A stretch of DNA of 64,000 nt, taken from assembly GCF_000336775.1 (NCBI RefSeq), contig NZ_AOLJ01000011.1:533084-597083 (forward strand), read 5' to 3'. The notes beneath the pieces were generated by a model. The model was not told the DNA's origin and did not search any database. It worked only from the letters and a program-made list of their open reading frames with translations. The DNA is from Haloferax gibbonsii ATCC 33959. GTDB taxonomy: Archaea > Halobacteriota > Halobacteria > Halobacteriales > Haloferacaceae. Shown here one piece after another: positions 50,984 through 59,755 of this stretch. The position numbers and the translations under genes were made by a program. Every line of letters starts with the position of its first letter. Position 1 is the stretch's first letter.

Positions 50984-51628
50984 ATGTCCTCGTGGAGACG
51001 CGACTTCGCCAGCGGCCTCGTGGTCCTCGTTCCGCTCATCGTCATCCTGTACATCCTCGCACTCTTCTACAACGCCATCGTCAGGATACCCTACGTCGCG
51101 ACGCTCCTCGAGTTCCCCGACCAGTACGCCTACCTCTCGGAGGTGTTCGGCTTCTTCGTCGCCATCGTCATCTTCCTGCTTTTGATTCTCTCGGTCGGCT
51201 ACCTGATGCGGACGACGGCCGGTCGCCTGCTCGAATCCGGCCTCGACGGCGCCATGAACAAGGTCCCGCTCGTTCGCGTCGTCTACAACGCTTCTAAGCT
51301 CGCGGTCGAAACCGCTCTCACTGGTACCGAAGACCTCCAGAAGCCGGTCCGTCTCGAAACGTGGCCGGGCATCCGAATGACCGCGTTCAAGACCGGGAAG
51401 ACGACCAAAGACGGCAAGGAGATCGTCTTCATGCCGACCGCGCCGAACATCACCACCGGGTTCGTGATGGAAGTCGACCCCGAAGACATCGAGGAGACCG
51501 GCGAGAAGGTCGAAGAGGCACTCACGCGCGTCCTCTCGGCCGGGTTCGCAGAACAGGACCACGTGGACGAGTTCAACATCGAAGTGACCGAGGAGTCCGG
51601 CGACGGGCGCGTCCCCAGCAACGAGTAA
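50984..51628 (+). CDS. DUF502 membrane protein
   Basis: A 214-residue DUF502 protein with two membrane helices near residues 8-30 (GLVVLVPLIVILYILALFY) and 52-75 (FGFFVAIVIFLLLILSVGYL), then a conserved cytosolic domain (PLVRVVYNASKLAVE, FMPTAPNITTGFVMEVDPEDI). The family is widespread in bacteria and archaea without a known function. It is transcribed alone, 79 nt after the proline dehydrogenase gene. Confidence 0.88.
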   Translation: MSSWRRDFASGLVVLVPLIVILYILALFYNAIVRIPYVATLLEFPDQYAYLSEVFGFFVAIVIFLLLILSVGYLMRTTAGRLLESGLDGAMNKVPLVRVVYNASKLAVETALTGTEDLQKPVRLETWPGIRMTAFKTGKTTKDGKEIVFMPTAPNITTGFVMEVDPEDIEETGEKVEEALTRVLSAGFAEQDHVDEFNIEVTEESGDGRVPSNE

Positions 51629-51706
51629 GGATTCGGCGGCGGCGGCCGTCGCTATCGGGACGCGGCGGTACAGTGACGTGAAAAGGGAGCTCGTTTTCGC
51701 GGGCGT

Positions 51707-52645
51707 CTACTGCTCGTCGACGTAGGTGAACCACTCTTCGTGGTCGTCGGTGCGGCGCTCCACGAGGTCGAAGAAGGCGGACTGCAGTTCCTCCGTGACC
51801 GGGCCGCGGGTGCCCTCGCCGATGACGACGTTGTCGACCTTGCGGATGGGGGTCACTTCGGCGGCGCTGCCGGTGAAGAACAGCTCGTCGGCCGTGTTGA
51901 GTTCGCCGCGGCTGATGGTCGCACTGTCGTCGACCTCGTAGCCGCGCTCGCGGGCGAGCGTGATGACGGTGTCGCGGGTGATGCCGTCGAGGATGCTCTG
52001 GGAGAGACCGGGGGTGTAAATCTTCCCGTCGCGGACCATGAAGATGTTCTCGCCGGGGCCCTCGGCGACGTTGCCCTCCTTGTTCAGGACGATGGCTTCG
52101 ACGTAGCCGTTGCGGCGGGCTTCCTCGCCCGCGAGCATGGAGTTCACGTAGAGCCCGGTCGTCTTCGCGTTCGTCGGAATCTGGCTGGAGGCGTGCTTGC
52201 GCCACGACGAGACCATCACGTCGACGCCGTTTTCGAGCGCGTCCTCGCCGAGGTAGGTCCCCCACGGCCACGCCGCGATGGCGACCTCAGTCGGGTTGTC
52301 CTTGGGGCTGACGCCGAGCGAGTCGTAGCCGTAGAACGCGATGGGGCGGATGTATCCGCCGTCGAGGTCGTTGCGCCGGATGACCTCCAGGGTCGCCTCG
52401 GTGAGTTCCTCGCGCGTGTACGGAATCTCCATGTCGTAGGGCTTCGCGGACTGATAGAGCCGTTCGAGGTGCTCCTCCCAGCGGAAGATAGCCGGGCCGC
52501 GGTCGGTGTCGTAGGCGCGAACCCCCTCGAAGACGCCCGTCCCGTAGTGGAGACCGTGGGTGAGGACGTGCACCGTCGCGTCCTCCCAGTCCTTGTACTC
52601 TCCACTCTGCCAGATCGTCGAGACATCCATCTCGTCAAATCCCAT
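51707..52645 (-). CDS. ilvE: Branched-chain amino acid aminotransferase
   Basis: A 312-residue class IV PLP-dependent transaminase for leucine, isoleucine and valine. The PLP lysine is K161 in NAKTTGLYVNS, at the place of K159 in the E. coli enzyme; EGPGENIFMV and FFTGSAAEVTPI are also diagnostic. A TATA-like GATTTTAGAGG (52667-52677 complement) lies 27 nt before ATG 52645, so it is leaderless. The stop is followed on that strand by CCTTTTCAC, a likely U-tract terminator. Confidence 0.95.
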   Translation of the reverse strand: MGFDEMDVSTIWQSGEYKDWEDATVHVLTHGLHYGTGVFEGVRAYDTDRGPAIFRWEEHLERLYQSAKPYDMEIPYTREELTEATLEVIRRNDLDGGYIRPIAFYGYDSLGVSPKDNPTEVAIAAWPWGTYLGEDALENGVDVMVSSWRKHASSQIPTNAKTTGLYVNSMLAGEEARRNGYVEAIVLNKEGNVAEGPGENIFMVRDGKIYTPGLSQSILDGITRDTVITLARERGYEVDDSATISRGELNTADELFFTGSAAEVTPIRKVDNVVIGEGTRGPVTEELQSAFFDLVERRTDDHEEWFTYVDEQ

Positions 52646-52700
52646 GTAGTGGCCTTCGGCGGCCCCCCTCTAAAATCATGACGACCCGACCACCGCGTCC

Positions 52701-52720
52701 CCCGCGGTTTTGTCCGCGGG
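52701..52720 (+). promoter_or_regulatory. TATA-like element inside a dyad
   Basis: CCCGCGG-TTTTGT-CCGCGGG is a perfect seven-base inverted repeat whose spacer TTTTGT is centred 27 nt before the epimerase ATG (52736), where a TATA box belongs. A protein binding this dyad would cover the promoter. It lies 56 nt from the divergent ilvE start. Confidence 0.5.
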
Positions 52721-52735
52721 CCGCCATGACGGGGT

Positions 52736-53626
52736 ATGAGCCTCGAATCCGTCGCGGTCACGGGCGGGACCGGAAACCTCGGGCCGACCGTCGTCGCCCA
52801 CCTCCGCGCGAGCGGCTACACCGTCACGAATCTCTCGCGGCACAGCGAGTCGTCGCTCGCGGACCGCGACTACCGCGTGAGCGCGCTCGACCCGGGCGAC
52901 CTCACCGCGGCGCTCAGCGACGTCGACGCCGACGCGGTCGTCCACCTCGGAACCATCTCGACGCCGACGAACGACCCCGGCCACCGCGTCTTCGAGAGCA
53001 ACGTCCAGTCGACCTACGTCGTCCTCGAAGTCGCCGCCGCGCTCGGCATCGACCGCGTGGTCGCCGCCTCCAGCATGAGCGCCATCGGCGGGAGCTTCGA
53101 ACCCGACCCCGCCCGCGTCGACTTCCTCCCGGTGGACGAGACCCACCGCGCGACGCCCTCGAACCCCTACGGCCTCGGGAAGTACGTCGCCGAGCAGACC
53201 GCCGCGGGGTTCGTCCGCCGCGACGACGCCCCCGAAACGGTCGCCAGCCTCCGGTTCCCGTGGATGCCGAGCGAAGAGGAGGCCCGCCGGACCTTCGCCG
53301 AGGCCGACCGCTCGCTGTCGGGACTGCGGGACGCCGGGCACTTCCACACCGCGCGCAACACGCTCTTTTCGTACCTCGGCAGAGAGGACGCCGCGCGACT
53401 CGTCCGTCGGGCGCTCGAAGCCGACTTCGCGGGCCACGAGGTGTTCTGGGCCGCGGCCGCCGACACCTCGACGACCGTCGAGTCGGCGAGGGTCGCCCGC
53501 GAGGTCTACCCCGGCGCGGAGGTGAGAACGACCCTTTCGGGCCACGAGGCGCTCGTCTCGACCGAGAAGGCGGAGCGGCTGCTCGGCTGGGAACCGACGT
53601 GGTCGTGGCGCGACGGGCGCGCGTGA
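52736..53626 (+). CDS. NAD-dependent epimerase/dehydratase family protein
   Basis: A 296-residue extended SDR protein. The cofactor loop AVTGGTGNLGPTVVAHL lies near residues 7-23, and the catalytic region has a serine in AASSMSA and Y-x-x-x-K in NPYGLGKYVAEQ. Such enzymes act on nucleotide sugars or related substrates; here the substrate is unknown and no sugar cluster is near. Divergent from ilvE over 90 nt; the two could be co-regulated. Confidence 0.88.
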   Translation: MSLESVAVTGGTGNLGPTVVAHLRASGYTVTNLSRHSESSLADRDYRVSALDPGDLTAALSDVDADAVVHLGTISTPTNDPGHRVFESNVQSTYVVLEVAAALGIDRVVAASSMSAIGGSFEPDPARVDFLPVDETHRATPSNPYGLGKYVAEQTAAGFVRRDDAPETVASLRFPWMPSEEEARRTFAEADRSLSGLRDAGHFHTARNTLFSYLGREDAARLVRRALEADFAGHEVFWAAAADTSTTVESARVAREVYPGAEVRTTLSGHEALVSTEKAERLLGWEPTWSWRDGRA

Positions 53627-53659
53627 GAAGGTAAACCGGGGCGGACCCCCCTCGACCGC

Positions 53660-54349
53660 TCAGACGAGTTCGTCGATGAGGCCGTCGCCGTCGACGAAGG
53701 CGAAGCCGTGTCGGTCGGCGTAGTCGCGGGCGGCGTCCTTCGAGAGGGCCGCGCCGGTCTCGTCGTCGAGCATCTCGCAGACGACGACCGCCGGCGGGAT
53801 ACCCGCCTCGTCGGCCATCGCGAGGCCGAGTTCGGTGTGGCCCTGCCGGTCAGAAAGCAGGTTCGGCGCGCCGCGGAGCAGGTGGACGTGTCCGGGCGCG
53901 CGGAACTCGCCGCCGAAGTCGTCGGCGTCGTAGTCGCCGGCGCGGGCGGCTTGGGCGACGGGCGCGAGTCGAGAGATGGTCATCGCGCGGTCGCGGTCGG
54001 TGATGCCCGTAAACGAGTCGCGGTGGTTCACGGTGAAGGAAAACGACGACCGAGAGTCGTAGGCGAGGTCGTGAGACGACGCGGCCGGGTGGTCGAGCAC
54101 GTCGTCCATGAACGGGAGGCCGAGGGACTCTGACACGTCGTTCGGGAGAGCGACGCAGACGAGGCCGCCGGCGTCGTTGCGCATCCGGGCCACGTCGGCG
54201 GGGCCGACCGCGCCCGCGGGGTAGACGAGGTCGGTCTCTCCCTCGCGGTCGTCGAAGTCGTGGACGAGCACCGGTTCGCCGGCGCGGAAGGCGTCGAGAA
54301 CGCGCGAGACGGCGTCGAAGTCGCCGGTCGACTCGGCGGTGCGGCTCAT
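53660..54349 (-). CDS. ribB: 3,4-dihydroxy-2-butanone-4-phosphate synthase
   Basis: RibB, 229 residues, making the four-carbon unit of riboflavin from ribulose 5-phosphate. The acidic metal and substrate loop [16 protein letters not shown] lies near residues 35-50, with RHGFAF-type C-terminal features and DRQGHTELG. It overlaps the riboflavin kinase/regulator gene by four bases and is translated after it. The product of the first gene probably controls this operon. Confidence 0.94.
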   Translation of the reverse strand: MSRTAESTGDFDAVSRVLDAFRAGEPVLVHDFDDREGETDLVYPAGAVGPADVARMRNDAGGLVCVALPNDVSESLGLPFMDDVLDHPAASSHDLAYDSRSSFSFTVNHRDSFTGITDRDRAMTISRLAPVAQAARAGDYDADDFGGEFRAPGHVHLLRGAPNLLSDRQGHTELGLAMADEAGIPPAVVVCEMLDDETGAALSKDAARDYADRHGFAFVDGDGLIDELV

Positions 54350-55059
54350 TCGTAATCCGCCTCCTCGACGCGGACCGTGACCTCGTCGTCGTCGTCGAGG
54401 TCGAGTTCGTCGCGGAGCTTATCGGGCGCGATTATCTCCAGTTGCGACTCGTCGTGGTGGGTTCGCTCGGGGACGATGATGTGGACCGGCTCGTAGGACT
54501 CGTCGCCGACCGCGACCGAGGCGGCGTAACACGTCGCCGGGCCGAAGGTGCGTTCGTCGTCTTCCCAACCGTCTATCGGGACCGCGTCGAGGGCGGTCAT
54601 GCCGGCGCGAGCGCGGACCGCGTCGTCGTCGAGGCGGACGTTCAGCGTGCCGGGGAACGGCTCGTAGCCGAGCCGGTCTTTGAACTGCTCCATGTAGCCC
54701 GAAAGCGAGATGTAGTGGCGACCCTCGCCCATCCCGCCGGTGACCTCGCCGTCGAGGACGACAACCGAGGGCGTCTCGAAGATGCGTCGGTAGTCGGCGT
54801 ACTCCTGTCTGAGCGCGGACTCGCCCGCGTCGGTGATGGTTATCCACTGGCCGTCGGCGACGACCTCGCGGTCGATGAAGTCGGCTTCTTCGAGGCGCTG
54901 GAGGCGACGAGAGGCCGTCTGGTTCGACACGTCGAGTCGGTTCGCGACGCCGGAACAGGAGAGCTTGACCGGGCCGGAGCGCCCGCCGTCGAGCGCGACG
55001 AGTTTGAGCGTGGCCAACTCGTCGTACCCGACCGCCGCGGCGACTGCCGATTCTGACAT
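54346..55059 (-). CDS. ribK: CTP-dependent riboflavin kinase with HTH domain (RbkR type)
   Basis: A 237-residue fusion: residues 10-90 are a winged helix-turn-helix ([25 protein letters not shown]), residues 95-230 the archaeal DUF120 riboflavin kinase with GEGRHYISL and [10 protein letters not shown], using CTP to make FMN. Proteins of this build (RbkR) both catalyse the step and regulate riboflavin genes. ATG 55059 is chosen over 55086: a TATA-like CGCTTATGG (about 55083-55091 complement) covers the earlier ATG and predicts a leaderless mRNA from 55059. A dyad lies just upstream. Confidence 0.92.
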   Translation of the reverse strand: MSESAVAAAVGYDELATLKLVALDGGRSGPVKLSCSGVANRLDVSNQTASRRLQRLEEADFIDREVVADGQWITITDAGESALRQEYADYRRIFETPSVVVLDGEVTGGMGEGRHYISLSGYMEQFKDRLGYEPFPGTLNVRLDDDAVRARAGMTALDAVPIDGWEDDERTFGPATCYAASVAVGDESYEPVHIIVPERTHHDESQLEIIAPDKLRDELDLDDDDEVTVRVEEADYE

Positions 55060-55100
55060 ACCCTCGGCTTCGAACGCGCGCCCCATAAGCGTATCGTAAG

Positions 55101-55114
55101 TGGAATGCGTTCCA
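55101..55114 (-). promoter_or_regulatory. Candidate RbkR operator
   Basis: TGGAATGCGTTCCA, a perfect five-base inverted repeat with a four-base centre, lies about 10 bp upstream of the TATA-like element of the ribK-ribB operon. Autoregulation by the HTH domain of RibK is the simplest reading. Confidence 0.5.
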
Positions 55115-55417
55115 AAAATGAGATGGCTTGCGGGGAGAGAAGCGGCGGGGCGCGACCGCCGTGGATACGCGACAGTTCCAATCGCGGACGGGTAAGTCCG
55201 TCGGTCAGTCTATCGCGGCGAAAAGGGTGTTGTCCGGGGGCAACGCGGCCAAACCTCGCGATTCGGGGAACCGGTGCCGGCCGCTGTGGTCGGTGTGGGG
55301 GTGCGTTGAGACGCGGAAAGCGCCGTGGGTGTGTGGTGGGTAGTGCGGTGGGTGGTGTGGCGAGCGCGTGCTTCCGCGTGCGTCGGACCTGTCAAGGTCT
55401 GCGGCCGGGTGGCGACT
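55115..55417. other. Gene-free region with a G/T-rich block
   Basis: No coding frame is supported over 303 bases between the ribK promoter and the small DUF7563 gene. The right half holds a strongly G/T-rich block (55325-55360, GTGTGGTGGGTAGTG and similar), and small inverted repeats such as ACGGGTAAGTCCGT (near 55187). A small RNA is possible; no known RNA family could be recognised. Confidence 0.5.
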
Positions 55418-55570
55418 TCAGAGGGAGGACGCTCTCCGCTCGGTGCTGACCTGTGAGATACCCGCGTTCGCCGAGCAACTGGGACACGCGTACACGTTGC
55501 CGTCCTGGTCGCCGAAGACTCGGACGAAGTTGTTCGACACGAACGCATCGCAGTGGTTGCATTGACTCAT
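55418..55570 (-). CDS. DUF7563 small zinc-ribbon protein
   Basis: A 50-residue protein, too short for many gene finders. It has two knuckles, CNHCDAFVS (residues 4-12) and CPSCSANAG (29-37), separated by NNFVRVFGDQDGNVYA: a single zinc ribbon of the haloarchaeal DUF7563 type. These micro-proteins are common in haloarchaea; roles in regulation are suspected but unproven for this one. A TATA-like GGTATATCG (about 55626-55635 complement) gives a leader of some 35 nt that contains the hairpin GGCGGCGACCCGCCG. Confidence 0.8.
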   Translation of the reverse strand: MSQCNHCDAFVSNNFVRVFGDQDGNVYACPSCSANAGISQVSTERRASSL

Positions 55571-55781
55571 GGGTGGGGTGGTGAGAGCGGCGGGTCGCCG
55601 CCCGTGATTTGAATGTCGTCCGCTTACGATATACCACTATTACCTAACCAGTAAGGTATCGGAGCGAGCGGCGGTGAGACCACCCCGTCGACCGGGGAAG
55701 CGAGCGTCACCGTTCGATGCGGCGCGCGGTCGCTCGGACGGTTCGGAAAGGCCTTTAGCCGCCTATCGAGAATCCGCGTAC

Positions 55782-57545
55782 ATGTTCAGACAGTTCCGTG
55801 AGGAGGTCGAGACGGCGCTCTCTGCGGCGCTCTCGTCGCTCGACCTGCCCACCGACGACCTCGGGGTCGAGGAACCGCCGGAGGACGTACCCGCGACGCT
55901 CGCCTCCAGCGTCGCCTTCAGACTCGCCGGGGTCGTCGGCGCGCCGCCGCCGAAAATCGCCGTCGACATCGCAGACGAACTCTCCGTCGAGGGCTACGAC
56001 TACCTCGCCGCGGTCGACACGCAGGGCCCGTACGTCAACTTCCACGTCTCCGACGCCTACTACGACGACACCCTCGAAGCCGCCGCGGCCGACGAGGAGT
56101 ACGGTCGCCTGCCCGCGACCGGCGACAGCGTCGTCGTCGAGCACACGAGCGCGAACCCGACCGGTCCGGTCCACGTCGGTCGCACCCGCAACCCGGTCAT
56201 CGGCGACGCCGTCGCCAACCTGCTCGACTTCGCCGGCAACGACGTCGACCGCCACTACTACGTGAACGACGCCGGCCGCCAGATGGCCGTCTTCACGTGG
56301 GCCTACGAGACGTTCGACGAAGCGGAACTCGACAGCGAACCCGCGCGCGAGCGCGTCGAGTACGACCTCGTCCGCTACTACCGCAAGGGCAACGCGTTCC
56401 TCGAAGAGGCCGACCCCGAGGAAGTCGAACAGGCCGAAGCGGAAATCACCGAGATACTCCAGGGCATCGAGGAGGGCGACGAGGAGACCTACGCCCGCGT
56501 CGAGACCGTGGTCGACCAGGTGCTCGGCGGCATGCGCGAGTGTCTCGAACGCCTCCCCGCGGAGTTCGACGAGTTCGTCAAGGAGACGCGGTTCATGTTC
56601 GACGGGAGCACCCGCGACCTCGCCGAGCGCCTCAAGGAGACCGACCACGCCGTCTACGAGGAAGACGCGTGGCAGCTCGAACTCGACGACTACGGCTTCG
56701 AGAAGAACCTCGTGTTCCTGCGGTCGGACGACACCTCGCTGTACACGACCCGTGACCTCGCCCACCACGAGTGGAAGTTCGACAACTACGACCGCGCCGT
56801 GACCGTCCTCGGCGAGGACCACAAGCTCCAGTCCGGACAGCTCCGCGCCGCGCTGGACATCCTCGGCAACGACGTGGACAAACTGGAGAACGTCATCTAC
56901 TCGTGGGTCAACCTCCCCGGCGGCGAGACGATGTCCACCCGCAAGGGGACGGGCGTCATGCTCGACGACCTCCTCGACGAGGCCATCGACCGCGCCCGCG
57001 ACGAGGTCGAGACCCGCCTCGAAGGCCGCACCCGCGACGACGACCTCGGCGAGGCCGACATCGACCGCATCGCCCGGCAGGTCGGCATCGGCGCGGTCCG
57101 CTACGACATCGTCTCCAAACAGCCCACGAAGACCATCACCTTCGAGTGGGACCAGGCGCTCAACTTCGAGGCGCAGTCCGCGCCGTACATCCAGTACGTC
57201 CACGCGCGCTGTTGCGGCATCGCCGACGAGGCGGCCGCCGCCGGCCTCGACGCGAGCGAGGTCGACCCGACCGTGCTGACGACCGACGCCGAGCGCGACC
57301 TGCTGGCGACCATCGCGCGGTTCCCCGCCGTCGTCGAGGCCGCGGCCGACGACCTCGAACCCCACACCGTGGCGACGTTCGCCCGCGAGCTCGCCGAGGT
57401 GTTCAACACCTTCTACCGCGAGTGCCCCGTGCTCGACGCCGACGAGGAGGTCGGCGCGGCCCGCCTCGCGCTCGTGGAGGCCTCGCGGAACGCGGTGGCG
57501 AACGCACTCGCTATCGTGGGCGTGGAAGCGCCCGAGTCGATGTGA
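55782..57545 (+). CDS. argS: Arginyl-tRNA synthetase
   Basis: Class I ArgRS, 587 residues. HIGH-type motif HVGRTRN after [15 protein letters not shown]-like MSTRKGTG near residue 395, and the C-terminal anticodon domain ([12 protein letters not shown]) are present. ATG 55782 is chosen because GCCTTTAGC (55751-55759) is a TATA element 27 nt upstream and the family start begins at [10 protein letters not shown]; the longer open frame upstream is Arg-rich and unconserved. Confidence 0.96.
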   Translation: MFRQFREEVETALSAALSSLDLPTDDLGVEEPPEDVPATLASSVAFRLAGVVGAPPPKIAVDIADELSVEGYDYLAAVDTQGPYVNFHVSDAYYDDTLEAAAADEEYGRLPATGDSVVVEHTSANPTGPVHVGRTRNPVIGDAVANLLDFAGNDVDRHYYVNDAGRQMAVFTWAYETFDEAELDSEPARERVEYDLVRYYRKGNAFLEEADPEEVEQAEAEITEILQGIEEGDEETYARVETVVDQVLGGMRECLERLPAEFDEFVKETRFMFDGSTRDLAERLKETDHAVYEEDAWQLELDDYGFEKNLVFLRSDDTSLYTTRDLAHHEWKFDNYDRAVTVLGEDHKLQSGQLRAALDILGNDVDKLENVIYSWVNLPGGETMSTRKGTGVMLDDLLDEAIDRARDEVETRLEGRTRDDDLGEADIDRIARQVGIGAVRYDIVSKQPTKTITFEWDQALNFEAQSAPYIQYVHARCCGIADEAAAAGLDASEVDPTVLTTDAERDLLATIARFPAVVEAAADDLEPHTVATFARELAEVFNTFYRECPVLDADEEVGAARLALVEASRNAVANALAIVGVEAPESM

Positions 57546-57574
57546 CCGCGGGCTGAGCGAGTTCTTCGGAGACG

Positions 57575-57586
57575 GCTTTTTTCCGG
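57575..57586 (+). terminator. U-tract downstream of argS
   Basis: GGCTTTTTTCCG follows the argS stop codon by about 30 bases. A run of six T on the coding strand is a typical archaeal termination signal; no strong hairpin precedes it. It overlaps nothing but the 3' flank of the small membrane protein gene. Confidence 0.5.
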
Positions 57587-57590
57587 CGGT

Positions 57591-57728
57591 TCAGAAGAAA
57601 ATCGGGAGCGCCGCGGCCCCGGCGATGAGCGACCCGCCGACCGAGAAGACGACGGCGGCACCGCTGCCGAGCGCGAGGACGAGAAACAGGACTATCCACC
57701 AGAAGGGAACGGACTCAGAGTCTGCCAT
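57591..57728 (-). CDS. 45-residue membrane protein
   Basis: ATG 57728 to TGA 57591 gives a 45-residue protein: a polar start (MADSESVPF), one long hydrophobic helix or helical hairpin (WWIVLFLVLALGSGAAVVF then LIAGAAALPIFF). Such single-helix proteins are common in haloarchaeal genomes and are often missed. It lies between minD4 and argS, upstream of nothing; minD4 reads towards neither. Support is the clear codon pattern and membrane profile; function unknown. Confidence 0.55.
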   Translation of the reverse strand: MADSESVPFWWIVLFLVLALGSGAAVVFSVGGSLIAGAAALPIFF

Positions 57729-57767
57729 AGAGGGCTTTCCGCAGACGCGAGTAAAAGGCCTTCCCGT

Positions 57768-59600
57768 TTAGCCGAGGAAACGACTGAAGAATCCCTTTTT
57801 CTTCTCGTCGCGCTCGTCGTCGTCGAACGACTCGACCTCCTCGACGAGCGAAGTGGTGTAGACGCCCTCCTCGTCGCCGCCGGCTTCGGGCGATTCGTCG
57901 GCGTCGGCGTCCGCATCAGCCTCAGCGTCGGTAGTACTCGGCTCGGCCTCGGCGACGAGGGGTTCGTCCGCGCCGTGCGCGTCCGTCTCCTCGGCGGCGG
58001 GGTCGAAGTCCGCAGGGACGGACTCCGCGGATTCGGAACCCTCAGATTCGGAACCCGCAGTCACCGGGTCAGCATCGTCCGCCGGCGTCTCGGAAGCCTC
58101 GGCGGGGTCGTCGGACGGTGAACTTGGCGACAGGTCGCCGACCGACTCTTCTTCGACCGCCCCTTCGGCGAGCGGGTCCGCGCCCGTCGCACCGGCGTCG
58201 GCGTCGACATCCAGGGCGGCCTCGTCGTCGGCGTCACCGAGGGCCTCGTCGTCGGCGGTCGAGGTGCCGCGAGTGACCGCTTCGAGGTCCGCCGCCAGCG
58301 GGTCGCTCTCCGGTTCCTCGTCGCCGACCGATTCGGGGGCGGCGACCATCGAGTCGTCGGACGCGTCGGCGGCCAGCGGGTCGGCCGGCGCGTCGTCATC
58401 ACCGGCTTCGACGGCGGCCGCACCAGCGTCTGGGGCTTCGACGACACCGTCGGGTTCGGCGGAGTCGTCACCATCCATCGGGTCGGCGACTGCGTCCGCT
58501 TCGACCGCGTCCTCGGCGGGGTCCGCGTCGGGTTCGGTGGAGTCGTCCGACGCCTCGACGGAGCCACCGGAGAACGGAATCGACGCCGCGAGGTCGTCAT
58601 CCGGTTCGGGGTCGGCGTCAGTGTCCTCGACCGCCGGGTCCGGGTCCGTGTCAGTGGTCTCGGCTTCGACTTCGGGTTCCGGGTTCGGCTCGGGGTCCGC
58701 TTCGGGGTCCGCGTCGACCTGAACGACCGACGTGTGCTCACTCGCCTCCGGCGTGTCCGCTTCGTCGTCGACTCGGCCGTCGTCGCTGGCCGCGTCGGAA
58801 GCGGGTTCCGCGGTGGCCGCCGGTTCGGGTTCCGTGTCCGACTCGTCCGCCGCGACCTCGGAGTCGGCCGAGTCGACCGCGTCGTCCGGAATCGGCACCG
58901 GCTTGCCGGTGAGCGCTTCGGCGAGGGCGCGGTAGCCCGCGGCCGCGATGCTGTCGGGCGAGCGGGCGACGACCGGAACCTGCGTGCTGAGCGCCTCGCG
59001 GATGGCCGGGTCCTCGGGGACGACGGCGATGACGCCGGCGTCGAGGAGCGAGGCGACCACGTCGGCGTTCGGGTTCGACTGGTTGACGCGCGTGAGGACG
59101 ACGCCGACCACGTCGGCGCCGATGCGCTCTGCGAGCTGTCGGGTCTTCTCGGTGTCCCCGAGCGACTCGCGCTCCGTCGTGGAGACCAAGACGACCTCGT
59201 CGGCGAGCTTCAACGGGACGAAGGTGTCGTCGCTCAGCCCCGCGCCGGTGTCGATGATGACGATATCGTAGCTCGCTTCGAGCGCCGAGACGACCGGTTC
59301 GAGCTCCTTCGCGTTCGCCGTCGCGAACGCTTCGAGGGCGTTCGAGCCGGGGAGCACCGAGAGTCCCGCCGGTCCCTCGTAGACGGCCGCCTCGACCGCC
59401 GCCTCGCCTGTCAATACGTCGTGAAGCGTCGCCCCGTCCGGGTCGACGCCGAGCGCGCCGGCGAGGTTCGGCATCCCGAGGTCACCGTCGACGACGACGA
59501 CGTCGTGACCGGCCATCGCGAGCGTCGTCCCGAGGTTGGCCGTGGTCGTCGTCTTTCCAACCCCGCCTTTCGCGCTGGCAACTGCGTACACCCGGGCCAT
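57768..59600 (-). CDS. minD4: MinD4-type ParA/MinD ATPase with acidic C-terminal tail
   Basis: A 610-residue protein. Residues 1-245 are a MinD ATPase: deviant Walker A AKGGVGKTTT (9-18), VVVDGDLGMPN and IIDTGAGL. Residues 250-590 are an Asp/Glu/Ala-rich low-complexity tail, and the end DEKKKGFFSRFLG closely resembles the membrane-targeting helix at the end of bacterial MinD (EEKKGFLKRLFGG). In Haloferax volcanii MinD4 oscillates between poles and positions archaella and chemosensory arrays; order and build match that gene from memory. ATG 59600 is the ATPase start. Confidence 0.9.
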   Translation of the reverse strand: MARVYAVASAKGGVGKTTTTANLGTTLAMAGHDVVVVDGDLGMPNLAGALGVDPDGATLHDVLTGEAAVEAAVYEGPAGLSVLPGSNALEAFATANAKELEPVVSALEASYDIVIIDTGAGLSDDTFVPLKLADEVVLVSTTERESLGDTEKTRQLAERIGADVVGVVLTRVNQSNPNADVVASLLDAGVIAVVPEDPAIREALSTQVPVVARSPDSIAAAGYRALAEALTGKPVPIPDDAVDSADSEVAADESDTEPEPAATAEPASDAASDDGRVDDEADTPEASEHTSVVQVDADPEADPEPNPEPEVEAETTDTDPDPAVEDTDADPEPDDDLAASIPFSGGSVEASDDSTEPDADPAEDAVEADAVADPMDGDDSAEPDGVVEAPDAGAAAVEAGDDDAPADPLAADASDDSMVAAPESVGDEEPESDPLAADLEAVTRGTSTADDEALGDADDEAALDVDADAGATGADPLAEGAVEEESVGDLSPSSPSDDPAEASETPADDADPVTAGSESEGSESAESVPADFDPAAEETDAHGADEPLVAEAEPSTTDAEADADADADESPEAGGDEEGVYTTSLVEEVESFDDDERDEKKKGFFSRFLG

Positions 59601-59755
59601 AATTCCAACGTCGAAGTCCACCCATGACAGCCACATAAATGTTCTCCGACCGCGCTGGTCTCCACAATCAGTTCGTAGGGCCGCTCATGCGGCGAGATAC
59701 CGCGGGACGTGCCCAGTCAAAGGTTACTTAGCCGCTGGAGGGACTAGGTGGAGTG

